Source: Bacillota bacterium
Lineage (GTDB): Bacteria; Bacillota; Bacilli; Desulfuribacillales; Desulfuribacillaceae
Length of the DNA stretch: 34,161 nucleotides
Assembly (NCBI GenBank): GCA_023388635.1
Contig: JAEWFW010000005.1
Span: forward strand, 1 to 34,161
Reading direction: 5' to 3'
Shown here: positions 21,887-29,980 of the stretch, piece after piece
Layout: each line of letters opens with the position of its first letter
How positions within the stretch are numbered: position 1 is the first letter of the stretch
Position numbers and translations under genes: made by a program
Notes under the pieces: generated by a model
Databases searched by the model: none
Told to the model about the DNA's origin: nothing
What the model saw: the letters and a program-made list of their open reading frames with translations, nothing else

Positions 21887-23761
21887 TTATTCATTGCCAA
21901 GAATGAAATCAGACATTTCTACTCTTTCCCAATCACTTTCTATCGCAGGATTTTTAGTATATAGAGCTATGAAATCATTATTAGTGATGATCGCTTTAAA
22001 ATAAAAATTCATATCTTTTGCCTGTAAATATTCATCGTATAGTTGCTGATAGTTACTGTCGCCGCGCTCCTTTGCTTCTTTAATGTACCCAACTGTATCT
22101 GGATCTCTGTCATAATTTTTATGTTTTACTGTATAAAGAAAAGTAGCTTCAACATTTCCATTTACCACTTCTTCTTGATAGTCAGATATTTCAAAACCCA
22201 ATAGCTCATAATATGGTGAAAAAACATTGATGCTATTTTCTTTTAAATAAGCACTTATTTTATCATAGTTTGTTTCATCATTTCCTGCTTCGTTTGATTC
22301 CACTTCATTCCCACTATTCTCCACGACTGAATCCCTTGAATCGGAATAGGGTAAATTGCTCTCTGCGATTACCCAAACAAGACGGTGGTTGATTCCCTCC
22401 GACTGACCATCTGTGTAGACGAACCTAACCGTTTCGGACAAGCGCCCTTCTATGTGACGGTATTCCATGTAGCGCAGCCTCTGCTCCCTGTCGTGCCAGC
22501 CAGTTTTGCCTTTGCCTAGTACAGCCTCAATTCCCTCGATTTGATATGTTTCATTGCTGTCTAAGGAAACATTATCCTTGCCATTGGCGTGAGCCACCAA
22601 CATCGACATGACTCCATTATCATATACATTGACAGACATCTTTCTAAGCCGTCCGGTTTGTTCGTCAGCGCTATAACGAACTTCTTCAAAATTAAAATCA
22701 TATCCGTCTTTGACATTCAGTCGTTCCGTCGGCGTTAGCGTGGAGGTGTCCATCTCATCTATATCAGCACCGAGCATGAATCCATTTACGTAAAAATTAT
22801 AAAAATCATAATCGCCAGTGACATCCGTTGTCCTATTTGTCGTTAGTCCCACGCCCACGACGGTGATAATTGCTACTGATACAACTATGACCCACGTTGC
22901 AGGCTTTTTGAAGTTCAACACGTTTTTGATTCTCCCTTTAACATTGCCTTCACCAAAAGCTAGCGGACTTCCATTTAAAATATGCTTTCCGGTCGCAAGC
23001 GACAATAATGAATTAGCATACGGTTTTTTAATATCTTCATTGATTTCTTGCAATACCCTTTCGTCACAGGATAGCTCCATATCTCTACTCATCAATATAA
23101 ACGCAATCCACACAAGAGGATTAAACCAGTGGATGACCAATGTAAAGAACGCAAATATTTTAACGATATGGTCTTTTCGGTGGATATGGGTTTGTTCATG
23201 CAGCAAAATATAACTTCTTTCTTCCACGTTAAGTCCAATCGGCAAATATATCTTAGGTCTTATCAATCCAAGCACAAATGGTGTTTGCAAATTCTTCGCT
23301 TCATAGACATTTCCTTCGATTACTTCTGCACCTTTAAGCTGTCTTTTTAAGATCAAAACAGATACTAGGCTATAAATAAGCAATGATATTATGCCTAAAA
23401 CCCAGATGTATGCTCCTATTTCAACATAAATCTGCAATGGATTTGCACTTGACTCAATAGACGCTACAGGAAGTGATTTGTTTACAAAGCCGTCAACGAT
23501 TTCTAGCCCACTATTAATCTGTGGAGCTTCCTGATAAATAATATCATTGGATATAGGTGCCATATTCATATCTCGCGGCATCAGGCTGTACATGCTTTCA
23601 AAGGAGAATGGAATGATTAGACGAAAAGCAACGACAGCCCATAGGACATAGGAGAGGATTTTGGGAGCCTTTTTGAGTAACAGCCTAATTAATATTACAA
23701 AAAGGATTACATAGCTCGCTGTAAGGCTCATATTTAAAACAGTAAGAAATAATTCACTCAT
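21887..23761 (-). CDS. M56 (BlaR1-type) membrane metalloprotease with large C-terminal sensor domain
   Basis: 624 residues. Three N-terminal membrane helices surround a cytoplasmic zinc protease with HEQTH (188-192) and MELSCDE (Glu229 as probable third ligand); the TPFVLGLIRPKIYLP element precedes it. A fourth helix lies at about 286-307. The remaining ~310 residues should be extracellular: a first part ends in a Glu/Asn-rich linker (about 475-495), then a second part with YYELLGFEISDYQEE. They do not resemble the penicillin-binding sensor of true BlaR1, so the signal is not obviously a beta-lactam. It lies 2 bp downstream of its blaI partner, so the two form one operon. Confidence 0.88.
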   Translation of the reverse strand: MSELFLTVLNMSLTASYVILFVILIRLLLKKAPKILSYVLWAVVAFRLIIPFSFESMYSLMPRDMNMAPISNDIIYQEAPQINSGLEIVDGFVNKSLPVASIESSANPLQIYVEIGAYIWVLGIISLLIYSLVSVLILKRQLKGAEVIEGNVYEAKNLQTPFVLGLIRPKIYLPIGLNVEERSYILLHEQTHIHRKDHIVKIFAFFTLVIHWFNPLVWIAFILMSRDMELSCDERVLQEINEDIKKPYANSLLSLATGKHILNGSPLAFGEGNVKGRIKNVLNFKKPATWVIVVSVAIITVVGVGLTTNRTTDVTGDYDFYNFYVNGFMLGADIDEMDTSTLTPTERLNVKDGYDFNFEEVRYSADEQTGRLRKMSVNVYDNGVMSMLVAHANGKDNVSLDSNETYQIEGIEAVLGKGKTGWHDREQRLRYMEYRHIEGRLSETVRFVYTDGQSEGINHRLVWVIAESNLPYSDSRDSVVENSGNEVESNEAGNDETNYDKISAYLKENSINVFSPYYELLGFEISDYQEEVVNGNVEATFLYTVKHKNYDRDPDTVGYIKEAKERGDSNYQQLYDEYLQAKDMNFYFKAIITNNDFIALYTKNPAIESDWERVEMSDFILGNE

Positions 23762-23763
23762 TG

Positions 23764-24123
23764 TTACACCTCCTTGTGCTCGTCAATCAATTTTTTCAAC
23801 TCATCAGCTTGGTGTTTATTTAGTTTTTTGGCTCCAATAAAAGCTGTTAAAAATTTCGGTAAGGATCCTCCAAAGGTATGCTCGACAAAACGTATGCTTT
23901 GTCTGGCATGATATTCATCCTTACTAATCAAAGATGAAACAAGCGCATTTTCATTTTTAAAGATGCCTTTTTCACATAATTTTTTTAGTACTGTGTATGT
24001 TGTGGACTTTTTCCAATTCATTTCGTTTTCACATAGCTTTACGAGATCGCCGGAACCAATCGACCCGTTCTGCCAGATTAATTCTGCAAACTTTTCTTCA
24101 CTTTCTGTAAGTTTATATTCCAT
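23764..24123 (-). CDS. BlaI/MecI-type transcriptional repressor (partner of the M56 protease)
   Basis: 119 residues: winged helix LTESEEKFAELIW ... WKKSTTYTVLKKLCEKGIF (about 5-55) and a C-terminal dimerisation region ending KKLIDEHKEV. The M56 protease encoded immediately downstream should cleave it on signal. GGGGGAG lies 6-7 nt upstream of the ATG. Two dyads over its promoter indicate autorepression. It is only distantly similar to the BlaI at 8009, and the operators of the two differ (GTCTATA type here, CTACA type there), so they should control different targets. Confidence 0.92.
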   Translation of the reverse strand: MEYKLTESEEKFAELIWQNGSIGSGDLVKLCENEMNWKKSTTYTVLKKLCEKGIFKNENALVSSLISKDEYHARQSIRFVEHTFGGSLPKFLTAFIGAKKLNKHQADELKKLIDEHKEV

Positions 24124-24138
24124 GACAACTCCCCCTAT

Positions 24139-24196
24139 GGTCTATACAGTATCGACCTGATATTTTTAGTCTATATCATATAGACCAAAATGTCAA
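24139..24196 (-). promoter_or_regulatory. Promoter and twin operators of the blaI-M56 operon
   Basis: Minus-strand TTGACA (24191-24196) and TAGACT (24168-24173) are 17 bp apart. A perfect dyad GTCTATATCATATAGAC (24169-24185) fills the spacer, and a second, GGTCTATACAGTATCGACC (24139-24157, one pair mismatched), lies downstream, 29 bp centre to centre. Confidence 0.78.
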
Positions 24197-24203
24197 TGGA
24201 ACT

Positions 24204-24233
24204 GTCCATGTTCCAATAAGTCCCTATTTACCA
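24204..24233 (+). repeat. Partial IS-end-like sequence
   Basis: CTGTCC followed by CCAATAAGTCCCTATTTA resembles the motif at 24718-24737 with a short interruption. It may be a decayed terminal repeat; alone it is weak. Confidence 0.25.
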
Positions 24234-24291
24234 TATAAAAGTTCTTCCAGATATTATATAATAATACAAATACTTATTATGGGGTGATATA

Positions 24292-24708
24292 ATGCAACGA
24301 TTCATTAAATATTTCGCTATGCTTGTTTTCTTCATTGTTATATATTATCTGGGTAATAAAATTGTGCTTCAATTCGAGCAGACAGCAAAGACTACTTTTA
24401 ATGGGATTCCCTTTTATGTAGCACAAGTGATCTTTTCTTATGTTCTAGGAATTGTTTTGGGATTACCTTATATGATTCAAGAAATGAGAAAGCAAGGCAC
24501 GTGGAAATATGATTGGAGCAAAGCACTCGCGATTGCAATACCTTCACTTTTTATTTCGCTCGTGCCTCTTATGGTAATGACTGGTTTGCTTAAAATGACC
24601 TTTTTACCAACCAGTTTACTAAAGACTTTTCCAACACAACTATTCGGTATCGCTGCTTTTTATTTTCTGATAACATCTTTTTATAAATCTCAAGAAATTA
24701 CAGAATAA
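24292..24708 (+). CDS. Four-helix membrane protein, function unknown
   Basis: 138 residues with about four hydrophobic helices (4-22, 42-60, 77-98 and 116-132) and a basic cytoplasmic loop (MIQEMRKQGTWKYDW). The ATG is preceded by GGGGTGAT. No family is recognised. It lies between two IS-end-like motifs in the same orientation (24204 and 24718), which may mean it arrived with mobile DNA, and is divergent from the blaI operon. Confidence 0.65.
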   Translation: MQRFIKYFAMLVFFIVIYYLGNKIVLQFEQTAKTTFNGIPFYVAQVIFSYVLGIVLGLPYMIQEMRKQGTWKYDWSKALAIAIPSLFISLVPLMVMTGLLKMTFLPTSLLKTFPTQLFGIAAFYFLITSFYKSQEITE

Positions 24709-24713
24709 TAAGA

Positions 24714-24742
24714 GTGGGTGCTGTCCAATAAGCCCCTAAAAT
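24714..24742 (+). repeat. IS1182-like terminal repeat, solo
   Basis: GTGGGTGCTGTCCAATAAGC continues with CCCTAAAATAAA. It matches the motif at 9198-9220 (opposite strand) and partly 24204-24233. The signature resembles IS1182-type ends; no transposase follows. Confidence 0.4.
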
Positions 24743-24787
24743 AAAAAGTTGTACGAAAAACTATTGCGTTTTTTCGTACAACTTTTT
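24743..24787. terminator. Bidirectional terminator
   Basis: A perfect 18-bp stem, AAAAAGTTGTACGAAAAA (24743-24760) with its complement (24770-24787), rich in A/T at both ends. It serves the membrane-protein gene (plus) and pyrB (minus). Confidence 0.92.
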
Positions 24788-24861
24788 TGCTTATCTACTG
24801 TAACAGGTATGCAGCGAGGCGAATCCCTGCTACTTCATCCGTTTGTATCCTTTTTTCGAGC

Positions 24862-25782
24862 TTACACATTGAAACACTTATCAAGCAACGCCATTCTTAC
24901 ATACAAGCCGTTTCTCGCTTGACGGAAATAGGCAGCGCGTCTGTCTTGGTCGACTTCCGGGTCAATCTCTCCCGCCCGTGGCAATGGGTGGAGGATAATA
25001 CTGTGATCCTGCATCTTGTCCAACAGCTTTCTCCCAATGACATATTTGCCGTATGCCAACTGATAATCTTCCAAAGAACTAAAACGCTCCTTTTGGATTC
25101 TCGTCTGATATAAGACATCGACATCGGCAGCGATTTCATTCAAATCACCGACTTCCTCATAGGCGACAGACGCTTCATCGAGGTAGTTCTTCACATAATG
25201 GGGAATCTGTACGTTTTCCGGTGCCGTAAAGTATATTTTGATATTTTTAAAATTCGACAGCAAATATGCCAAAGAATGGACCGTTCTTCCGTACGCCAAA
25301 TCTCCTACCATGGCGATTTTCAATCCGTCGATCATGCCCAATTCTTTTTTGATCGTGTATAAATCGAGCAATGCTTGGGTTGGATGCTCACCGGCGCCGT
25401 CACCGGCATTGAGAATCGGGACAGAGGCGACTTCCGCTGCCCGAACTGCCGAGCCAATTTCTTTGTGGCGAATGACGATCACATCACAGTAATTCGACAC
25501 AACTTGAATCGTATCTTCGAGGGTTTCCCCTTTAATTGCCGAAGAAAATTGCTCGGCACTCTCGGTTCCTATGACTTTGCCTCCTAAACGAGACATTGCC
25601 GCTTCGAAGGAAAGCCTTGTCCGCGTACTGGGCTCAAAAAATAACGTCGTCATAATTTTATTTTTGTACATTTCACTGCCGCCGTCTTGGACGATTTGCT
25701 CCATCTTTTCCGCAGAAACTATAATCTCTTCTAACTCATTTCTGTCAAATTGCTTGGCTCCCAATACATGATACAATGACAT
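24862..25782 (-). CDS. pyrB: Aspartate carbamoyltransferase catalytic subunit
   Basis: 306 residues, the usual length. STRTRLSFE (about 51-59) binds carbamoyl phosphate, GDGAGEHPTQALLDLYT (about 128-144) and HPLPR (about 262-266) complete the active site. It condenses carbamoyl phosphate and aspartate in pyrimidine synthesis. GGGGGAGCGAG precedes the ATG. No pyrI, pyrC or other pyr genes are adjacent and no PyrR-type attenuator is recognisable, so it is an isolated pyrB. Its leader contains a 12-bp tandem repeat (25801-25836). Confidence 0.96.
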   Translation of the reverse strand: MSLYHVLGAKQFDRNELEEIIVSAEKMEQIVQDGGSEMYKNKIMTTLFFEPSTRTRLSFEAAMSRLGGKVIGTESAEQFSSAIKGETLEDTIQVVSNYCDVIVIRHKEIGSAVRAAEVASVPILNAGDGAGEHPTQALLDLYTIKKELGMIDGLKIAMVGDLAYGRTVHSLAYLLSNFKNIKIYFTAPENVQIPHYVKNYLDEASVAYEEVGDLNEIAADVDVLYQTRIQKERFSSLEDYQLAYGKYVIGRKLLDKMQDHSIILHPLPRAGEIDPEVDQDRRAAYFRQARNGLYVRMALLDKCFNV

Positions 25783-25800
25783 CTCGCTCCCCCTATAGTT

Positions 25801-25836
25801 CTTTGTTTGGCTCTTTGTTTAATTCTTTGTTTATTT
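25801..25836. repeat. Three 12-bp tandem repeats in the pyrB leader
   Basis: CTTTGTTTGGCT, CTTTGTTTAATT and CTTTGTTTATTT follow one another without gaps. The shared core is CTTTGTTT; on the pyrB strand this reads AAACAAAG three times at a 12-nt step. Confidence 0.8.
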
Positions 25837-25874
25837 CTACGTTTATCCCGCACTGTACTGCAACTCTGCACATG

Positions 25875-25911
25875 AAAAATGCAGACTTCCCTGAACTATA
25901 GAAGTACTGCA
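25875..25911 (-). terminator. Terminator of the mutS-hfq operon
   Basis: Minus-strand TGCAG-t-ACTTC pairs with GAAGTCTGCA (one bulged T) around an 11-nt loop, then TTTTTC. It lies 29 bp after the hfq stop. Confidence 0.8.
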
Positions 25912-25939
25912 CTTTTTTTATAAACCTATTATATACATA

Positions 25940-26176
25940 TTAAGAGTAATTGTCTTGCTGCAGATTGACATTTTTCGAAGGCACGAATGTGGAAATGGCG
26001 TGCTTATATACGAGTTGTTGTTTGCCTTCCGCCTCAATAACTATGGTAAAATTATCGAAACCGCGGATCAGACCGCGAATTTGGAATCCATTTACTAAAT
26101 ATATAGTCACTGGAATATTGTCTTTACGTAATTGATTTAAAAAAACATCCTGAATGATAATCTGTTTGTTTGTCAT
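25940..26176 (-). CDS. hfq: RNA chaperone Hfq
   Basis: 78 residues from ATG 26176, with GGAGGG 8-9 nt upstream; the longer in-frame reading to 26215 lacks a site. The Sm1 motif (VTIYLVNGFQIRGLIRGFDNF) and Sm2 motif (YKHAIST, replacing the enterobacterial YKHAIS-) are clear. Hexameric Hfq binds U-rich and A-rich RNA; the tail here is short, as in Gram-positive homologues. It is the last gene of the mutS-mutL-methyltransferase-miaA-hfq operon. Confidence 0.97.
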   Translation of the reverse strand: MTNKQIIIQDVFLNQLRKDNIPVTIYLVNGFQIRGLIRGFDNFTIVIEAEGKQQLVYKHAISTFVPSKNVNLQQDNYS

Positions 26177-26234
26177 AGGGATATCCCTCCGCATCTCTTT
26201 GTTTTTTTTATGCATTACTAATTATATTCTCTAA

Positions 26235-27167
26235 CTAATAAAACTTTCCTGCAATTGCAAGATCAATTTTTTGTAACAATTGCTGTCTGTCCATCTGATC
26301 GACCTCAAACCAGAGAATTCGCGGGTCTCTGCGAAACCATGTCAATTGCCTTTTCGCAAAACGTCGTGTACTCTGTTTCAGGATTTCAACACATGCATCG
26401 AGGCTCATTTCCCCTTGAAAGTACGGGAAAAGCTCTTTATAGCCAATGCTCTGCATTGCTCTAGTGTCTGCGGGAAGATTCAATTCATATAGGTATCGTG
26501 CCTCCTCCACCAACCCCTTATCGATCATGATATCGACGCGTTTATTGATATTTTCATATAGCGTCTTTCTGTCCATCGTCAATCCAATATACAGCAAATT
26601 GTACGGGGATATTCCCTTACCGGATTCCGATAGTTTATTTCCTGCTGTCAAATGAAATACTTCTAAAGCTCGAATAATGCGCTTTTGGTCATTTGGATGA
26701 ATCTTCACCGCGGAATCCGGATCAATATCACACAACTGCCGATAAAGTCCTGCACTGCCTTCTCTGTCCATCACTTGTTGCATTTCCGCCCGAAAAGCAT
26801 CGGAACCCGCAGTCGAAACAAAATTGTAATTATCAATTAGCGACTGGATATACAGACCGGTGCCACCGACGACAATCGGAAGCTGTCCGTTTTGATTCAA
26901 GCGACTGATGATCGGCGCGGAAAGCTCTTTGAACATCGCGGCAGAGAAATCTTCACGGACATCGAGAATATCGATCAGATGGTGAACCACCCCGTCCATT
27001 TCTGCTTCTGTCGCCTTCGCCGTCCCGATGTCCAGCCCTCGATATATCTGCATCGAATCGCCGGAGATCACCTCGCCCTGATGGCGCTTAGCTAGCTCTA
27101 TGCCGACGCCTGTTTTGCCCACAGATGTCGGACCGATAATGACAACCAACTTCTCTGCTTGATTCAT
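26235..27167 (-). CDS. miaA: tRNA dimethylallyltransferase
   Basis: 310 residues. P-loop GPTSVGKT (12-19), the DSMQIYRGLDIGTAK block (about 38-52) and the late TRRFAKRQLTWFRRD motif are those of MiaA, which transfers a dimethylallyl group to A37 of tRNAs reading UNN codons. Its ATG overlaps the TGA of the upstream methyltransferase gene (ATGA), indicating translational coupling. hfq follows 58 bp later, as in most bacteria. Confidence 0.97.
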   Translation of the reverse strand: MNQAEKLVVIIGPTSVGKTGVGIELAKRHQGEVISGDSMQIYRGLDIGTAKATEAEMDGVVHHLIDILDVREDFSAAMFKELSAPIISRLNQNGQLPIVVGGTGLYIQSLIDNYNFVSTAGSDAFRAEMQQVMDREGSAGLYRQLCDIDPDSAVKIHPNDQKRIIRALEVFHLTAGNKLSESGKGISPYNLLYIGLTMDRKTLYENINKRVDIMIDKGLVEEARYLYELNLPADTRAMQSIGYKELFPYFQGEMSLDACVEILKQSTRRFAKRQLTWFRRDPRILWFEVDQMDRQQLLQKIDLAIAGKFY

Positions 27168-27970
27168 TGCAATCCCTCCAATCGAATGATTCCGTAAGAA
27201 AATGAGGAATTGGGGCGAATGGTGGGAGTAAATCCCAGTATTTTAAATTCCCGGCTATAGGTTCTCTCTTTTAATACAACCATCTTTCTCGCAACACGCA
27301 TAGCATCACGAACAGCCTGTTCAGTTACCGGCTCATTGCAGCAATGAACTTTCAAAAACTGCATACTGCGTGATTCGTCTACTGTTTTACGAAACATCGG
27401 ATCGAAATAGACAAAATCATAGGAACGGTCAGGAGCATCGGCAAGAAATTGATTGTAATCGGCATGAATTACCTCTATCTTACGCATCGCATTCTGCATG
27501 ACTTCCTGTTCCGCTTGATACGTTTGCAGCCCTTTCTTCGTAAACATCGCTACGAGTGGATCGGCTTCCAAACCAATGACCTGCCCGTCTGACGCAACAT
27601 ATTGCGCGACAATCGCATCACTGGCAAGCCCCAATGTGCAATCAAGCAGCGTATCATCCGGCAGTAAATTCAAAATGTCTACCATGGGATCATTATTACC
27701 ATCTTGCAATCGTTTTATACGAATCGTAGACATCCCTGGGTGATATTTGATAGGTTCCTGGTCCTGTTTATGCAATGTAATATTCGCTTGATAGTCAAGT
27801 ACGGCGACATTCGTCACCTGATATTCCGGAAACAGGCTGTCTACAGAACGATTATTTCTTTTTACATAAGGGATATCCCACTCACGCGCAAGCTGGATTG
27901 CTTCGCTCTCCAAAATATGCTGTTGTCTGGCTGCTGTAGTAATAATCGCATCAATCATACAGATTTCCAT
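27164..27970 (-). CDS. Class I SAM-dependent methyltransferase, RsmJ/YpiP-like
   Basis: About 268 residues. The SAM-binding motif I is LLDCTLGLASDAIVAQY (about 108-124 by the longer start), then VIGLEADPLV (motif II) and FVYFDPMF (motif IV, D-P-x-F). This is the signature of the RsmJ-related family PF04445, which in enterobacteria methylates G1516 of 16S rRNA; activity in Bacilli is not established. The start is uncertain: ATG 27970 has AAAGGA very close, ATG 27958 is four codons later, and a TTG lies at 27985. It sits 20-35 bp after mutL and overlaps miaA by 4 bp. Confidence 0.82.
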   Translation of the reverse strand: MEICMIDAIITTAARQQHILESEAIQLAREWDIPYVKRNNRSVDSLFPEYQVTNVAVLDYQANITLHKQDQEPIKYHPGMSTIRIKRLQDGNNDPMVDILNLLPDDTLLDCTLGLASDAIVAQYVASDGQVIGLEADPLVAMFTKKGLQTYQAEQEVMQNAMRKIEVIHADYNQFLADAPDRSYDFVYFDPMFRKTVDESRSMQFLKVHCCNEPVTEQAVRDAMRVARKMVVLKERTYSREFKILGFTPTIRPNSSFSYGIIRLEGLQ

Positions 27971-28005
27971 TCTTCCTTTATACAAAATTTGTACTAGTGT
28001 TCGAG

Positions 28006-29970
28006 TTAATTCTTTCTTTTAAACAATTTTTCCAATTCATAGCTGCTATAATGGATGATCACCGGTCGCCCATGCGGACATGTATAGGGCGTGTCCGTTT
28101 GGTTTAAGTCGGCAATCAATCTCTCCATTTCTTCCATAGCGAGACGCTGATTCGCTTTGATCGAAGATTTGCAGGCAAACATAATCGAAGCTTCTTCCAA
28201 CAAATCAATCGGTCGCGTCTGGGTATTCTGATGAAGAATCGTATCGAAAATATACGATGTAAAATCGAACAGCTTATCATCGGGTATCCAATCAGGATGC
28301 GTGCGGACAATAATCGTCTGTTCGCCAAACAAGTCAAATTCTACAGCGATTTCATCTAACGCTTGTTTCTGCTCTAAGAGTAGATCGACTTGCGGTTTCG
28401 TATAACGCAATTGTATCGGAACGAGCATCGCTTGTTTCTTGATTTGCTGATTTTTTAATTTGCGCATGATCTTTTCGTAATTGATCCGTTCATGTGCCGC
28501 ATGTTGGTCAATCAACACCATACCCGATTCGTTTTCCGCAACGATATACGTTCCGTGAATTTGTCCGATAATACGCACGTCAATCACGGGACGATGTGTA
28601 ACTTGTTTATCCTGGTTGTGAACGGCTGTTTCATTCGTCACTGGAGGGTTATCTGCTACTGACGGTTCACGAACTTCCCCCAGCAAATCAATCGACTTAG
28701 GAAATTCAGACGTAAATTGCCCAGCTTGACGAGATTCCGGAGCCACATAATGCAATGGCTGATGGGCTTGCATCGTTTTATTCACAGCTTCTTCCGAGAT
28801 GTTTCTGTCGGGAACATTCGCCGTCTGCCCCATCTGCCGGTCATAGGAGTGGTCATACGGTTTCGTATCTATGCGCATCTGCTCTCGCTTGAATGTCGGC
28901 TGTTGAGGCTGCGTTTGAGATTGTGTCTGCGAATAGGCAGCCGGCTCTGAGGTACCCTTTGCCCGCACGTCCGGAATCAAATTCTGTTGATGCAAATTTT
29001 TCTGTACATTGTCCAGCAAGAACTGGAACAGGTCATTTTCTTTACTGATGCGTACTTCAATCTTCGAAGGATGGACATTGACGTCAAGCAAGCTGTAGTC
29101 CATTTCCAAGTGCAGTACCGCCATCGGGTATTTATTGATCGGCAGCAACGTATGGTACGCTTTAATGACGGCTTCCGATAGTTTTATATTACGTATATAC
29201 CTGCCGTTGATGAAAAATATAATATATTGCCTGTTGGCACGATTGAGCTGCGGTTTCGCGACATATCCACTAATTTTGAAATCGAAATTTTCCGCCGCAA
29301 TCGGTATCCAATGGGGTTTCGTTTGACTGCCATAGATGGTCAGCAGTACTTCTTCTAGGTTCGTATTGCCACGTGTGACGAAAATTTGCCGTTGGTTATG
29401 GAAGTACTGAAAGCTGATTTTCGGATATGCCATCGCCATTTTGGAGATATAATCGCTGATATGATTGATCTCCGTGGCAATCGTTTTTAAATACTTCAAG
29501 CGCGCAGGCGTATTATAGAATAAATCTTTGACGGCAATTTGCGTTCCGTTCGGGCAACCAACGGGCTCCACCGCACTTTTCTTGCCGCCTTCAATCGTCA
29601 TTTGACTGCCATTTGGATCCTGGGCGCGTTTCGTTCGGATCGTCACTTTGCTGATTGCCGCGATACTCGGCAAAGCCTCTCCACGGAATCCCAATGTACT
29701 GATGCGGAACAGCGATTTCGCATTGATGATTTTGCTTGTGGCGTGACGCTCGAAAGCCATAGCCGTATCTTCAGCCGATATACCGCAGCCGTTGTCCGTG
29801 ACGATAATTTGCTCTAACCCGCCCTGCTGAATATCGATTGAAATGCGAGTCGCCTGGGCGTCAATCGCATTTTCCACCAACTCTTTGATGACTGACACCG
29901 GTCGCTCGACGACTTCACCGGCGGCAATCTGGTTGGCAATATGTTCATCGAGAATTTTTATATCTGCCAC
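28006..29970 (-). CDS. mutL: DNA mismatch repair protein MutL
   Basis: 654 residues. The N-terminal GHKL ATPase shows LVENAIDAQA (Mg/ATP motif), DNGCGI and GFRGEALPSI. A long Gln/Pro-rich linker spans about 340-460. The C-terminal domain contains DQHAAHERINYE, the metal-binding endonuclease motif, and ACKSSIKANQ and CPHGRP, so this MutL should nick DNA itself, as expected for a bacterium without MutH. It begins 10 bp after mutS. Confidence 0.97.
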   Translation of the reverse strand: MADIKILDEHIANQIAAGEVVERPVSVIKELVENAIDAQATRISIDIQQGGLEQIIVTDNGCGISAEDTAMAFERHATSKIINAKSLFRISTLGFRGEALPSIAAISKVTIRTKRAQDPNGSQMTIEGGKKSAVEPVGCPNGTQIAVKDLFYNTPARLKYLKTIATEINHISDYISKMAMAYPKISFQYFHNQRQIFVTRGNTNLEEVLLTIYGSQTKPHWIPIAAENFDFKISGYVAKPQLNRANRQYIIFFINGRYIRNIKLSEAVIKAYHTLLPINKYPMAVLHLEMDYSLLDVNVHPSKIEVRISKENDLFQFLLDNVQKNLHQQNLIPDVRAKGTSEPAAYSQTQSQTQPQQPTFKREQMRIDTKPYDHSYDRQMGQTANVPDRNISEEAVNKTMQAHQPLHYVAPESRQAGQFTSEFPKSIDLLGEVREPSVADNPPVTNETAVHNQDKQVTHRPVIDVRIIGQIHGTYIVAENESGMVLIDQHAAHERINYEKIMRKLKNQQIKKQAMLVPIQLRYTKPQVDLLLEQKQALDEIAVEFDLFGEQTIIVRTHPDWIPDDKLFDFTSYIFDTILHQNTQTRPIDLLEEASIMFACKSSIKANQRLAMEEMERLIADLNQTDTPYTCPHGRPVIIHYSSYELEKLFKRKN

Positions 29971-29980
29971 AAGGTATCAC

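Noticed and set aside
21887..23761. Naming the intact M56 gene blaR1
   Set aside because: The outer domain does not show the transpeptidase motifs expected of a beta-lactam sensor.
25783..25939. PyrR-type attenuator before pyrB
   Set aside because: No PyrR-binding loop or antiterminator pairing was found; the hairpin present reads as the hfq terminator.
27980..28000. LexA box upstream of the methyltransferase gene
   Set aside because: Only one half-site (CGAAC) matches; the second half is GTACA rather than GTTYG.
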